In this document: positions 35,546-44,476 of the stretch, piece after piece
How positions within the stretch are numbered: position 1 is the stretch's first letter
Layout of the letters: every line of letters begins with the position of its first letter
Assembly: GCF_039539525.1 (NCBI RefSeq)
Contig: NZ_BAABDH010000041.1
Location: 189,563-253,562 of the forward strand
Direction of reading: 5' to 3'
DNA: 64,000 nucleotides
Source: Hymenobacter algoricola
Lineage (GTDB): Bacteria > Bacteroidota > Bacteroidia > Cytophagales > Hymenobacteraceae
Program-made: the position numbers and the translations under genes
Notes under the pieces: generated by a model
What the model was told of the DNA's origin: nothing
The model's input: the letters and a program-made list of their open reading frames with translations, nothing else
Database searches by the model: none

Positions 35546-35780
35546 GTAGTGGCGTTGGTGTAAAAAGGCGCGTGATATTTCTACTAGAATGCATAAGTGC
35601 AAATTCATCTATGCAAAATGTAAAGTTTTTCGTCCAACAGTATCCTTGCTCTTTTAAGTTTTCAGGCCGCCTATTTTATAGTATATACGCTGATAATTAT
35701 AGCAGCCGAGTAGTTATCTCTAGTGTTGTAAGCCTTGTTGCGGATAGCGCAGGTCAGATATAAAGTACAAATAGGGCATA
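35546..35780. other. AT-rich intergenic stretch without recognisable gene
   Basis: Markedly AT-richer than the genes on either side. A 63-codon plus-strand frame (35572-35763) has no family features and is judged accidental. Confidence 0.5.
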
Positions 35781-35781
35781 A

Positions 35782-35816
35782 AAAAAGCCACTCCGCGAAC
35801 GGAATGACTCTTTTAT
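35782..35816 (-). terminator. Terminator of the 35841-36245 gene
   Basis: Imperfect hairpin AAAAGCCACTCCG / CGGAATGACTCTTTT downstream of the stop. Confidence 0.5.
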
Positions 35817-35840
35817 GGGAGGAGAAACGGCCAAGGCAGG

Positions 35841-36245
35841 TTAGCCCAAGCCGCCTTCGTTTTGGCTAGGCTGAGTGGGCACACTGTCCCGCCGCTGCTC
35901 GCTTTGGTACATGCTCATCTGCGAGGGAGTCATGATACGGCTACACTCCGCCTCGTACTGGGCTTCGAGTTCCGAGATGGATGCCCGCTGCTTGCTGAGA
36001 TCATCGCGGTACTGCCACTGAATTTCGTCGAGCCGGGCAATCTTTATCCGATTGGCAGCCCGCAGCCGAATGTACTGGGCTTCGTTGAGATGCAGCCGGT
36101 TGCACATCTGCCGGGTCATATCATCAACCCGGGCAACTGGGACATCGCCGCTACCCGGACGCTCAGCGTGTCGGTCACGCATTTGGGCAGAGGCCCCGGC
36201 TACTACGCCGGCGAGCAAAAAGAGAGTCAGCAAAAAGGTTTTCAT
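35841..36245 (-). CDS. Small secreted helical protein (CpxP/Spy-like family member)
   Basis: Exported protein of 134 residues, signal peptide MKTFLLTLFLLAGVVAGASA. The mature part is two long amphipathic helices: MTRQMCNRLHLNEAQYIRLR and a second helix SELEAQYEAECSRIMTPSQMSMYQ. The hydrophobic-hinge pattern LxExQY ... MTPSQ recalls the LTxxQ helical hairpin of periplasmic CpxP/Spy chaperones (inference). Four copies of the family occur in the window (35147, 35841, 49356, 49954). ATG at 36245 chosen for the signal peptide. Driven by a consensus promoter about 100 bp upstream. Confidence 0.78.
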   Translation of the reverse strand: MKTFLLTLFLLAGVVAGASAQMRDRHAERPGSGDVPVARVDDMTRQMCNRLHLNEAQYIRLRAANRIKIARLDEIQWQYRDDLSKQRASISELEAQYEAECSRIMTPSQMSMYQSEQRRDSVPTQPSQNEGGLG

Positions 36246-36350
36246 CACAATGGTGTAAGAGCAGAGATGGTCGAAGAGACTCGTGCTATATAACAGACTC
36301 GCAATCAGCTGGTATAAATACACCCGGCTTCGTGCTTACCCAACATAGTA

Positions 36351-36381
36351 CAAATATATATTTCTTTAGTGAAATATACAA
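36351..36381 (-). promoter_or_regulatory. Consensus promoter of the 35841-36245 gene (TTG-N20-TATATTTG)
   Basis: On the minus strand TTG (36381-36379), 20-bp spacer, TATATTTG (36358-36351). Exact match to the Bacteroidota pattern. It implies a leader of about 100 bases. Confidence 0.6.
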
Positions 36382-36522
36382 TCCCCTTATAACATATATT
36401 TTTCCCGTGTTAGTTCCGCAAAGCCCAACAAAGGCGGGTAACACCTCGGCTGGCTTAGCGCAAAAAAGCCGACCCTACCGGACCGGCTTCTTCGCAAAGA
36501 GCACGTTAAAGGCAAGCCACTG

Positions 36523-36993
36523 TTACTCCATTCCCTGCATGGGTTTGTGATCCGGGCTTTTAAAATACTGCATGGCTATCAGGGAGATGATAACCCCCGA
36601 CATGACGCCTTGGAGCATGATGGCCAGAAAGGCGATGGTCACCGATAAGTCGAAACCGAACAAGTCCCGGGCGCGGAGCTGGTCCATTACCGCCGGGTTG
36701 ATAACCGTGTACACGACAAAGAACAGGGCGAAAGCAACCGACGCCACCAGCGCCGTAACAATGCCGGTGCCGAAGCCTTGCAGGTAGGGCATCCGGTCAC
36801 GCTTGACGCGTCGGTAGTGGGCAATAGACATCGTGACCCCGATGGCGAGGATCAGCCCGTTCAGAAAGCTGAACTCCACCCGGTCGGTGAGGTGCAGTAA
36901 AGAGGCCAGTATAAAGTAGAGGGCCATGCCCAGCGCCGTAGGCAGGCCGTAGCGGACTCCGTTTTTTTCGGGGGTGATGACTGGATCAGGCAT
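36523..36993 (-). CDS. DUF4199 domain membrane protein
   Basis: Inner-membrane protein of 156 residues with four predicted helices (about 15-35, 40-60, 75-98 and 125-150). The layout (GLPTALGMALYFILASLL, then IAHYRRVKRDRMPYLQGFGTGIVTALVAS and the final GVMSGVIISLIAMQYFK) matches DUF4199 proteins, which are restricted mainly to Bacteroidota and have no known role. ATG at 36993 chosen. The 373 bp upstream (36994-37366) hold only the ABC-F promoter element. Confidence 0.85.
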   Translation of the reverse strand: MPDPVITPEKNGVRYGLPTALGMALYFILASLLHLTDRVEFSFLNGLILAIGVTMSIAHYRRVKRDRMPYLQGFGTGIVTALVASVAFALFFVVYTVINPAVMDQLRARDLFGFDLSVTIAFLAIMLQGVMSGVIISLIAMQYFKSPDHKPMQGME

Positions 36994-37288
36994 AGGAGAG
37001 GCCAAGAAAAGGGTGAGACTATTCAACGAGACAAAGGCCGCGGAACTGCCGGCGCGGTTGGGCGTGTTCTATTTCTGCCGGTCAGACCACTGACTGTACC
37101 ACTATACTAACGGTAATACTGTTTTTCTTTTCCGGATGTTTTGGACCGGAGCAGGTTTTTGCCAAAAAACGGGGCGGTCCGGCAAGCCCCTGCTGGCTAC
37201 ATCGTTACTCTGCGAAGCCGGTTTCTGATCTTTTTCCCGGTTTGGGGCAAACTACTTTCCGGAATACGGTGGCCCGCGGCATTTTGCG

Positions 37289-37296
37289 TATTTTTG
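37289..37296 (+). promoter_or_regulatory. -7 element TATTTTTG before the ABC-F gene
   Basis: Exact TAnnTTTG match 71 bp before the ATG at 37367. No well-placed TTG at -33. Confidence 0.4.
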
Positions 37297-37366
37297 CGCG
37301 CCGCCAACCGCCGCAGGGGCTGGTTTCCGCTTTCCTTCTTTCGCTACTCCGCTTTTTTTCTCCTAC

Positions 37367-38989
37367 ATGATCAGTACCTCCAACGTTAGTCTGCGCTACG
37401 GTAAGCGCGTTCTGTTTGAAGACGTCTCCATCAAATTCCTGCCCGGCAACGTGTACGGCCTGATTGGCGCCAACGGGGCCGGAAAATCCACTTTCCTGAA
37501 GATTCTCTCGGGGGAGATGGAGCCCAACACCGGCTCGGTCGATATGCCCGCCGGCTCCCGCCTGTCGGTACTGCGGCAGGATCAGTTTGCCTACGACCAG
37601 CACCCGGTGCTGCAAACCGTGATTATGGGCCACACCAAGCTGTGGAAGGTGATGGAGGAGAAAGACGCACTGTACGCCAAGGCCGACTTCTCCGACGCCG
37701 ACGGGGAGCGCGCCGCCCAGCTGGAAGGCGACTTTGCCGACCTCGAAGGCTGGAACGCCGACTACGAGGCGGCCGAGCTGCTCTCGGGGCTGGGCATTGG
37801 CGAAGACAAGCACTTCACCCTGATGGGCGACCTGGGCGGCTCCGACAAGGTGCGGGTGCTGCTGGCGCAGGCGCTGTTCGGCAACCCCGACGTGCTGCTG
37901 CTCGACGAGCCCACCAACGGCCTCGACGCCGAAACTGTGCTGTGGCTGGAAAACTTCCTCGACTCATTTCAGAACACGGTGATTGTGGTCAGCCACGACC
38001 GGCACTTCCTGGATGCCGTGTGTAATTACATGGCCGACCTGGACTTCTCGAAAATCACGATGTATCCGGGCAACTACTCGTTCTGGTACGAGAGCAGCCA
38101 ATTGGTGCTCAAGCAGCGCCAGGACGTGAACAAGAAAACCGAGGACAAGCGCAAGGAGCTGGAAGAGTTTGTGCGCCGCTTCTCGGCTAACGCCTCCAAG
38201 AGCAAGCAGGCTACCTCCCGCCAGAAGCTGCTGCAAAAGCTTACGCTGGAGGAAATCAAGCCCTCCTCGCGCAAGTACCCCTACATTGCCTTCAAGCCCG
38301 AGCGCGAAGCCGGCAACCAGCTGCTTACGGTCGAAAACCTGGGCATGTCGGTAGACGGGCAGCGGGTGTTCCGCAACGTGTCCTTCGCGCTCGACAAAAA
38401 GGACAAGGTGGCCGTTATCAGCCGCGACGACCGGGCCCCGTCCCTGCTGTTCGACATCCTGTTTGAGCAGGTGAAGGCCGACGCCGGCTCCTTCGCCTGG
38501 GGCACCACCATCACGCCGTCCTACTTCCCCCGCGAAAACGCCGAGTTCTTCGATACCGACCTGAACCTGGTCGACTGGCTGCGGCAGTACTCGACCGAGA
38601 AGGACGAGTCGTTTATCCGCGGTTTCCTGGGCCGGATGCTGTTTTCGGGCGAGGAGTCGCAGAAGAAGTCGAACGTGCTCAGCGGGGGCGAAAAAGTGCG
38701 CTGCATGCTCTCCAAAATCATGATGGAAGCCGGCAACGTGCTCGTGCTCGACGACCCGACGAACCATCTGGACCTGGAAAGCATTACGGCTCTGAACAAC
38801 TCCCTGCGCGACTACAACGGCACCCTGCTGTTTTATTCGCACGACCTGCAGTTCATTGAAACCGTGGCCAACCGCATCATCGAGCTTACGCCCGACGGCA
38901 TCATTGACCGGCGCATGAGCTACGAGGAATACCTGGCCGACGACCAGATCAAGACCATGCGCCAGCGCATGTACCAACTCGTGTCCTAA
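37367..38989 (+). CDS. ABC-F family ATPase (YbiT/YkpA type)
   Basis: Soluble tandem-ATPase of 540 residues of the ABC-F group, which act on ribosomes. The first ATPase domain has GANGAGKST (34-42) and LLLDEPTNGLD (about 176-186), with an altered signature LGGSDKVR. A charged coiled-coil linker follows (about 245-320). The second domain has lost Walker A (VAVISRDDRAPSLLFDIL, about 347-365), keeps LSGGEKVR (about 438-446), and has Asp instead of the catalytic Glu in VLDDPTNHLD. Related YkpA-type proteins also have a weakened second Walker A, so part of this is a family trait. A barrel protein gene follows after 17 bp. Confidence 0.92.
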   Translation: MISTSNVSLRYGKRVLFEDVSIKFLPGNVYGLIGANGAGKSTFLKILSGEMEPNTGSVDMPAGSRLSVLRQDQFAYDQHPVLQTVIMGHTKLWKVMEEKDALYAKADFSDADGERAAQLEGDFADLEGWNADYEAAELLSGLGIGEDKHFTLMGDLGGSDKVRVLLAQALFGNPDVLLLDEPTNGLDAETVLWLENFLDSFQNTVIVVSHDRHFLDAVCNYMADLDFSKITMYPGNYSFWYESSQLVLKQRQDVNKKTEDKRKELEEFVRRFSANASKSKQATSRQKLLQKLTLEEIKPSSRKYPYIAFKPEREAGNQLLTVENLGMSVDGQRVFRNVSFALDKKDKVAVISRDDRAPSLLFDILFEQVKADAGSFAWGTTITPSYFPRENAEFFDTDLNLVDWLRQYSTEKDESFIRGFLGRMLFSGEESQKKSNVLSGGEKVRCMLSKIMMEAGNVLVLDDPTNHLDLESITALNNSLRDYNGTLLFYSHDLQFIETVANRIIELTPDGIIDRRMSYEEYLADDQIKTMRQRMYQLVS

Positions 38990-39006
38990 TTACGTTGTTG
39001 CCGACT

Positions 39007-39807
39007 ATGAAACGTATCCTCCTTGCCCTGACCCTGGCGGGCCCGGGCCTTCTGCTGACCCCAACGCTGGTGCGGGCCCAGGACGTGAAACCGGAGCTCA
39101 ATACGGCGCCGCCCGGCACGGCCCCGCGCCCGGCCCAGCCGGCGGTCCGGCCGGCCGTGCCCGTACCGGCGCCCACCGACGAACCCCTGCCGGCGCCCGA
39201 CGTCAAGCCCACACCCAACTCGCCCTCGGGCCTGGAGTTTCCCAAGGGCACCAGCGCGGCCGACCAGCCCAAGCCGGTGTACAAGTTTTTTCTGTACGGC
39301 AACTTTAACCTTGGCTACAGCGGGGAGAATACCATTGTGGGGCCCATCGGACAGTTCAGCGCCGGCATCGGGCCTTCCATTGGCTACCGCGTCACCGACA
39401 AGTTCGCGCTGGGTCCCGGCATCAGCTACACCTACAATGTCTTTTCATTCGACGGGGCCCCTAATCTCAAGCGCAATACTATTGGGCTAAAGCTTTTCGC
39501 CCAGTACATAGTCTACAAGCAGTTTTTTGTTCATGCGGAGTATGAGGCGACTAAGGCAGAGTCGTTCGATATCATCCTGACGAGCCCAACCACGGCCAGC
39601 ATTGTCCAGCTGAATCGCAACTACCGCACGCCCCTGGCCGGCGTAGGCTACCGCAGCGAGCTTTCCGACCGGTTTGCGGCCGATATCGTGGTGCTCTACA
39701 ACTTCAACAACGGCTACTCCTCCGATGGCACTCCCCTGTCGCCGTACGGGCAGCCGGTTATTCGCTTCAACCTGCTCTACAACCTGAAGTGGAAAGCCCG
39801 GCTGTAA
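39007..39807 (+). CDS. Outer-membrane beta-barrel protein with Pro-rich N-terminal region
   Basis: Exported protein of 266 residues. A signal peptide (ending VRAQ) is followed by a Pro/Ala-rich disordered stretch (about 25-90, PAPTDEPLPAPD) and a C-terminal region of alternating amphipathic strands with aromatic ends (FFLYGNFNLGYSG, LFAQYIVYKQFFVHAEYE, VIRFNLLYNLKWKARL). This fits an OmpW/porin-like 8-strand barrel. Substrate unknown. Likely co-transcribed with the ABC-F gene 17 bp upstream, an unexpected pairing. Confidence 0.8.
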   Translation: MKRILLALTLAGPGLLLTPTLVRAQDVKPELNTAPPGTAPRPAQPAVRPAVPVPAPTDEPLPAPDVKPTPNSPSGLEFPKGTSAADQPKPVYKFFLYGNFNLGYSGENTIVGPIGQFSAGIGPSIGYRVTDKFALGPGISYTYNVFSFDGAPNLKRNTIGLKLFAQYIVYKQFFVHAEYEATKAESFDIILTSPTTASIVQLNRNYRTPLAGVGYRSELSDRFAADIVVLYNFNNGYSSDGTPLSPYGQPVIRFNLLYNLKWKARL

Positions 39808-39820
39808 GCCTTCAAGAACC

Positions 39821-39857
39821 AAAAAAAGCGGCTCCCCACCTTGGGGAGCCGCTTTTT
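39821..39857. terminator. Terminator of the beta-barrel gene
   Basis: AAAAAAAGCGGCTCCCCA / TGGGGAGCCGCTTTTTT hairpin between convergent genes. Confidence 0.9.
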
Positions 39858-39895
39858 TGTTTTTCAGACAGACTTTATCAGCAGTCGGGCCGGAG

Positions 39896-40066
39896 CTAGA
39901 CTACGCGGCCGCCGCGGATAACGCGCAGCAGAATGGCGATGATGGCAATGACCAGCAGAATGTGAATCACATTATTGCCAGCCAGGCCTGCGCCCAGAAT
40001 TCCGAAGAAGCCGAGGGCCCAGATGATGATCAGGATGACGGCGATGATGTACAGCAGATTTCCCAT
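39896..40066 (-). CDS. lmo0937 family mini membrane protein
   Basis: A 56-residue protein beginning MGNLLYIIAVILIIIWALGF and ending LLRVIRGGRVV. Two hydrophobic helices (about 4-27 and 32-49) around a GAGLAGNN turn match the lmo0937/DUF5670 family of tiny membrane proteins, common in Bacteroidota and often induced by stress; no activity is known. ATG at 40066, stop TAG at 39896. The 351 bp upstream (40067-40417) contain no other gene; only the promoter of the next gene was recognised there. Confidence 0.85.
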   Translation of the reverse strand: MGNLLYIIAVILIIIWALGFFGILGAGLAGNNVIHILLVIAIIAILLRVIRGGRVV

Positions 40067-40319
40067 GGTGGTTGGTGATTGGTTTGGAAAGGTGTGGAAA
40101 GAAACAAATCACATTGTAGGCTGTTGAACCGGGTAGGCTCGGCCTGTAGGGCGATTTGCGGATTTGTACGCGGCGGTTTTCAAAAGGATATATCTGGATT
40201 AAAAAATTCTGTCCTTTTCGGTTCGTTTTCCCGAAAAAACGCCCCAATTCATCCAGAAACCTCTTTTCCCGGGGCAGCATTTTTTTCCGCCGGTGGGCCC
40301 GGCGGGGGCTTTCCGCGGC

Positions 40320-40350
40320 TTGGGCACCCATGAATTTCGGTTTAGCTTTG
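40320..40350 (+). promoter_or_regulatory. Consensus promoter of the hydroxyacyl-CoA dehydrogenase gene (TTG-N20-TAGCTTTG)
   Basis: TTG at 40320-40322, 20-bp spacer, TAGCTTTG at 40343-40350. Exact match to the Bacteroidota pattern, 67 bp before the start codon. Confidence 0.65.
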
Positions 40351-40417
40351 CAGCGCCCAGCCCCCTTTTCCCGCACCGGGGTCCTGGATTTCCCTCCCAC
40401 CCTTCTTTTCGCTCTCT

Positions 40418-41308
40418 ATGATGAACGTTGCCGTTATCGGCTCGGGAACCATGGGCAATGGTATTGCCCACGTGTTTGCCCAGCAAGGCTTTGCCGTTGC
40501 CCTCATTGATATCAGCCAGCCCGCGCTGGACAAAGCCCTTGGCACCATCGGCAAAAACCTGGACCGGCAGGTGGCCAAAGGCAGCCTGAGCGCTGAAGAC
40601 AAAACGGCCGCCCTGGGCCGCATTACCACCCATACCAGCATTGCCACCGGCGTGCAGGGCGTGGGCCTGGTCGTAGAGGCCGCCACCGAAAACGTGGACC
40701 TCAAGCTACAGATCTTCCGCGACCTGGACCAGCACGCCCCCCAGGACGCCATTCTGGCTTCCAACACTTCGTCCATCTCCATCACCAAGATTGCGGCCGT
40801 GACCAAGCGGGCCGACAAGGTGATTGGTATGCACTTCATGAACCCGGTGCCGGTAATGAAGCTGGTGGAAGTAATTCGCGGCTACGCCACCTCCGACGCG
40901 GTAACGGCCCAGGTCATGGACCTCTCGCGGCAGCTGGGCAAAACCCCCACGGAGGTCAACGACTACCCCGGGTTCGTGGCCAACCGTATCCTGATGCCGA
41001 TGATCAACGAGGCCATCATCACCCTGTTTGAGGGCGTGGCCGGCGTGGAGGAGATTGATACCGTCATGAAGCTGGGCATGGCCCACCCGATGGGCCCGCT
41101 GCAACTGGCTGACTTTATCGGGCTGGACGTGTGCCTGGCCATCCTGCGGGTGCTGCACGAGGGCCTGGGCAACCCCAAATACGCCCCCTGCCCTTTACTG
41201 GTGAATATGGTGATGGCCGGCCGCCTGGGCGTGAAGTCCGGCGAAGGCTTTTACACCTGGGGCCACGGCACCAAAGACCTGCTCGTGGCCGAGCGGTTCA
41301 AGAAGTAA
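40418..41308 (+). CDS. 3-hydroxybutyryl-CoA dehydrogenase
   Basis: NAD-dependent 3-hydroxyacyl-CoA dehydrogenase of 296 residues, acting in butyryl-CoA/fatty-acid metabolism. Rossmann motif VAVIGSGTMGNGIA at the N-terminus, LVVEAATENVDLK, ILASNTSSISIT (catalytic serine region), GMHFMNPVPVMKLVE (catalytic His) and DYPGFVANRILMPMINEA (catalytic Asn region), then the helical C-terminal domain (MGPLQLADFIGLD, KSGEGFY). The product family feeds the same butyryl-CoA pool used by IcmF (59380-62838). Two adjacent ATGs at 40418 and 40421. Confidence 0.93.
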   Translation: MMNVAVIGSGTMGNGIAHVFAQQGFAVALIDISQPALDKALGTIGKNLDRQVAKGSLSAEDKTAALGRITTHTSIATGVQGVGLVVEAATENVDLKLQIFRDLDQHAPQDAILASNTSSISITKIAAVTKRADKVIGMHFMNPVPVMKLVEVIRGYATSDAVTAQVMDLSRQLGKTPTEVNDYPGFVANRILMPMINEAIITLFEGVAGVEEIDTVMKLGMAHPMGPLQLADFIGLDVCLAILRVLHEGLGNPKYAPCPLLVNMVMAGRLGVKSGEGFYTWGHGTKDLLVAERFKK

Positions 41309-41599
41309 GCTCTGGCCCCACAGCCGGCCCTGGTAGGGCTATTGCTTTTATCCAAGCCCTTCCCGCACTGTTGGGGAGGGCTTTTCGTATTCCGGCCGGC
41401 GCCCACCATTGCTCCCGAAGAGCTTCCGCATGTACTGTTGTGGCCTTCCTGCCCGAAGCGGCGGGATTTTGCCGGCATTGTACGGCTCCGCCTCGAAAAG
41501 CGGCCTGGTGAAGGTGGCTCAGGCCCAGCGTGAAACCTTCGGGGTCGAAATTCGCTTATACAGTATCCTTTTCGATCTACTCTTTTTGCTATAAACCTG

Positions 41600-42139
41600 A
41601 TGGAACAAGCCACATTTGGCGGCGGCTGCTTTTGGTGCACCGAAGCCGTATTTCAGAATCTGAACGGGGTGGATAAAGTCGTGTCGGGCTACACCGGCGG
41701 GCGCATTGCCAACCCCACCTACAAGGAAGTGTGCAGCGGCCTGACGGGCCACAACGAGGTTATCCAAGTGACCTTCGACCCCAAGGTGATCAGCTACGAA
41801 GAGCTGCTGGAGGTGTTCTGGAAAACCCACGACCCGACTACGCTCAACCAGCAGGGCAACGACGTGGGCACCCAGTACCGCTCGGGTATCTACTTCCAGA
41901 ACGAGGAGCAGCAGCGCCTGGCCGAAGCCTACAAGCAGAAGCTGACCGCTGCCGGCGCCTTTGACCGGGGTATCACCACGGAAATCGTGCCACTGGGGGC
42001 GTTCTACCCCGCCGAGAACTACCACCAGAACTACTACAACCTCAACGGCAGCCAGCCCTACTGCCAGTTCGTGGTGAAGAGCAAGGTAGACAAGGTGAAA
42101 GCCGTGTTTGGCGACAAGCTCAAGAAGACGGTGGCCTAG
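41600..42139 (+). CDS. msrA: Peptide methionine sulfoxide reductase MsrA
   Basis: Repairs methionine-S-sulfoxide in proteins; 179 residues. The active-site GGCFWC gives Cys10 as nucleophile. Other family blocks: GVDKVVSGYTGG, PTYKEVCSGLTGHNEVIQVTFDP, FWKTHDPTTLNQQGNDVGTQYRSGIY and EIVPLGAFYPAENYHQNYY. No signal peptide, so cytoplasmic. The 291 bp upstream (41309-41599) show no gene. Confidence 0.96.
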   Translation: MEQATFGGGCFWCTEAVFQNLNGVDKVVSGYTGGRIANPTYKEVCSGLTGHNEVIQVTFDPKVISYEELLEVFWKTHDPTTLNQQGNDVGTQYRSGIYFQNEEQQRLAEAYKQKLTAAGAFDRGITTEIVPLGAFYPAENYHQNYYNLNGSQPYCQFVVKSKVDKVKAVFGDKLKKTVA

Positions 42140-42157
42140 CATGCTGCCATCTGGAAA

Positions 42158-42191
42158 CAAAAAAAGCCCGCTGAACAGCGGGCTTTTTTTG
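42158..42191. terminator. Bidirectional terminator between msrA and dapD
   Basis: AAAAAAAGCCCGCTG / CAGCGGGCTTTTTTT hairpin between convergent genes. Confidence 0.9.
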
Positions 42192-42210
42192 TTGGCGCTG
42201 CATAACGTTG

Positions 42211-43029
42211 CTACACCGATACGCCAAAGTCGCGCAACGCGTCGTTGAGGCTGGTTTTGAGGTCGGTGCTGGGCTTGCGCTGGCCGATGATCAGGGCGCA
42301 GGGCACTTGGTACTCGCCAGCGGGGAATTTCTTGGTGATGGAGCCGGGAATAACGACCGAGCGGGCCGGCACGAAGCCTTTGTACTCCTTGGGCTCCGGG
42401 CCCGTCACGTCGATAATCTTGGTGCTGCCGGTGATGGTCACGCCCGCACCAATCACGGCTTCCTTGCCCACGTGGCAGCCTTCGACCAGGATGCTGCGGG
42501 AGCCGACGAAGGCACCGTCCTCGATGATAACGGGGGCGGCCTGCACGGGCTCCAGCACCCCGCCGATGCCCACGCCCCCGCTCAGGTGCACGCCCGCCCC
42601 AATCTGGGCGCAGGAGCCTACCGTGGCCCAGGTGTCGACCATCGTACCCTCGCCCACCCAGGCGCCGATGTTCACGTAGCTCGGCATCAGGATAACGCCG
42701 GGGGCCAGGTAGGCCCCGTAGCGGGCCGTGGCCGGGGGCACCACGCGCACACCCTGGCCGGCGTAGTCGGTTTTGAGGCGCATTTTGTCGCGGTACTCGA
42801 AAGGCTTCAGCTCGATGGTTTCCATCTGCTGGATGGGGAAATACAGGATAACGGCCTTCTTCACCCAGTCATTCACCTGCCACTGCCCGTCGGCGGCAGG
42901 CTCGGCTACGCGCAGGCGGCCTTTGTCGAGCTCCTCAATGACGGCGTGGATGGCCTCGGTGGTGCGGGTCTGCTGCAGCAGGCTGCGGTCGGCCCAGGCG
43001 GCTTCTATCAGTTCTTGGAGGTTGGTCAT
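42211..43029 (-). CDS. dapD: 2,3,4,5-tetrahydropyridine-2,6-dicarboxylate N-succinyltransferase
   Basis: Succinyl-CoA-dependent step of lysine/meso-diaminopimelate synthesis; 272 residues, like E. coli DapD. The N-terminal helical domain (MTNLQELIEAAW) is followed by a left-handed parallel beta-helix of hexapeptide repeats (VRVVPPATARYGAYLAPGVILMPSYVNIGAWV, GTMVDTWATVGSCAQIGAGVHLSGG, VIIEDGAFVGSRSILVEGCHVGKEAVIGAG). ATG at 43029 chosen from family length. A TAGTTTTG -7 element lies 31 bp upstream. Confidence 0.95.
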   Translation of the reverse strand: MTNLQELIEAAWADRSLLQQTRTTEAIHAVIEELDKGRLRVAEPAADGQWQVNDWVKKAVILYFPIQQMETIELKPFEYRDKMRLKTDYAGQGVRVVPPATARYGAYLAPGVILMPSYVNIGAWVGEGTMVDTWATVGSCAQIGAGVHLSGGVGIGGVLEPVQAAPVIIEDGAFVGSRSILVEGCHVGKEAVIGAGVTITGSTKIIDVTGPEPKEYKGFVPARSVVIPGSITKKFPAGEYQVPCALIIGQRKPSTDLKTSLNDALRDFGVSV

Positions 43030-43059
43030 GGTCGGGGTTGGCAATAATAAAGTGTGGGG

Positions 43060-43067
43060 CAAAACTA
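43060..43067 (-). promoter_or_regulatory. dapD -7 element TAGTTTTG
   Basis: Exact TAnnTTTG on the minus strand, 31 bp before the dapD ATG. Confidence 0.4.
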
Positions 43068-43151
43068 GTGGGTAATTAGGTGTCGGCCGGTGGCCCCGCC
43101 TGAATTCCCCTTTCCCGGCGGGAAGGCAGCACCGGCTTCAGGCAGATTTTG

Positions 43152-43184
43152 TTTGGGCGAATCAGGCAACAACTGGCATCTTTG
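43152..43184 (+). promoter_or_regulatory. Promoter of the glycosyltransferase gene (TTTG-N21-CATCTTTG)
   Basis: TTTG at 43152-43155, 21-bp spacer, CATCTTTG at 43177-43184 (one mismatch). It supports the TTG start at 43216. Confidence 0.45.
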
Positions 43185-43215
43185 ACCACTGGACCCTTGT
43201 ACTTAGCTGGCACTA

Positions 43216-44379
43216 TTGGCCTCTCCCGCTCCTTTCCGTGTGTTACTGGCCTCCGTGCTCAAGCCGGTAGATGACCCGCGCATGTCCGAAAAGTTCGGCC
43301 GCACCTTGGCGCAGCGCCCCGATTGGCAGATTCACGTGGCCGGCCGCCAAGCGGCAGCGGCGGCCGGCCCGGCCAACCTCCACACCCACGAGCTACTGGC
43401 CGGCTCCCGGCTGAGTCTGGCGCGACTGAGGGCTCAGGTGCGGTACTGGAAGCTGTTGCAGCAGCTGCAGCCGGCCCTTGTCATCGTCCACGCCCCCGAG
43501 CTACTGCCGCTGACGCTGCTCTGGCAGCGGCTGAATCCCGCCAGGCGCCGGTTCCTCTACGACGTGCGGGAAAACTACGCCCTGAACGTTTCGACCCAGC
43601 AGGTGTACGGCGGCCTGGTGCGCCGCGGGCTGGCCGCGGGGCTGCGGTGGGTGGAAAGCCGGGCCGCCCGCCGGGCGGCGGGCGTTATTCTGGCGGAGAA
43701 AAGCTACGCCGCGGAGCTGCCGTTTCTGGTAGGACTGCCGGCCGGCCGCGTGGTAGTGCTGGAAAACAAGTACCAGCCCGGCCCGGGTGAAATGCCGCAG
43801 CAGGCAGCGGGCCGGCCGCTGCCCCGGCCCGCTGAGCCCCTGCGGCTGCTGTACTCGGGCACCATCTCGGAACTGAACGGCGTGTTCGAGGCCCTGGCGC
43901 TGACTTGGCAGCTGCGGCACCACTGGCCGCAGGCGCACCTGACCATCATCGGCTCCTGCCAGCGGCCCGACCAGCTGCTCCGGCTGCGCCAGGCCATTGC
44001 CGCCAGCGCCGGGGCGGCTACGCTCATCGGCGGCGCCGAGCTGGTGCCCCACGCCCGCATCGTGGCCGAAATTCAGCGCAGCCACCTGGGGCTCCTGCCT
44101 TATCGGCCCCACGCCAGCACCTGGCGCTGCGTGCCCACCAAGCTCTTTGAGTACCTGGCCAACGGCTTGCCGGTGGTGATTCCGGCCAACGCCTACTGGG
44201 CCGACCTTGTGACGGCGCACCAGGCCGGCCTGGTGCTGAACTTCACGCCGCCGGTCGACGCCCAGGAGTTTGTCCGGCGCCTTACCTCGGCTTCCTTTTA
44301 TTCGCAAGGCCCGCCCGCCCAGGCGCTTTGGTCGTCGGAAGCTGCAAAGTTGTGGGCTTTGCTGGAAACTATCCGGTAA
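43216..44379 (+). CDS. Family 4-type glycosyltransferase
   Basis: GT-B glycosyltransferase of 387 residues. The N-terminal Rossmann-like half has RVLLASVLKPVDDPRMSEKFG. The C-terminal half has LYSGTISELNGVFEALAL, TIIGSC, LLPYRPHASTWRCVPTKLFEYLANGLPVVIPAN (the E-x7-E-like donor-binding region). Probably transfers a sugar in cell-surface polysaccharide synthesis, though no other polysaccharide gene is adjacent. TTG start at 43216, about 25 bases after the inferred transcription start; GTG at 43240 is the alternative. Confidence 0.85.
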   Translation: MASPAPFRVLLASVLKPVDDPRMSEKFGRTLAQRPDWQIHVAGRQAAAAAGPANLHTHELLAGSRLSLARLRAQVRYWKLLQQLQPALVIVHAPELLPLTLLWQRLNPARRRFLYDVRENYALNVSTQQVYGGLVRRGLAAGLRWVESRAARRAAGVILAEKSYAAELPFLVGLPAGRVVVLENKYQPGPGEMPQQAAGRPLPRPAEPLRLLYSGTISELNGVFEALALTWQLRHHWPQAHLTIIGSCQRPDQLLRLRQAIAASAGAATLIGGAELVPHARIVAEIQRSHLGLLPYRPHASTWRCVPTKLFEYLANGLPVVIPANAYWADLVTAHQAGLVLNFTPPVDAQEFVRRLTSASFYSQGPPAQALWSSEAAKLWALLETIR

Positions 44380-44476
44380 CTGCTGACCTTTGCGCCCCGT
44401 TTAGAGAAAACGGCCGAAGCTTTTTGTTACCTTCGGCACCTTTTTCTGCTCTCTCCCGCCTCTTCCCACATTCCCT

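Noticed and set aside
35572..35763. 63-codon plus-strand frame
   Set aside because: AT-rich intergenic sequence without coding character or family features.
36461..36495. Terminator downstream of the DUF4199 gene
   Set aside because: AAGCCG / CGGCTT pair only over six bases with mismatches beyond; too weak to call.
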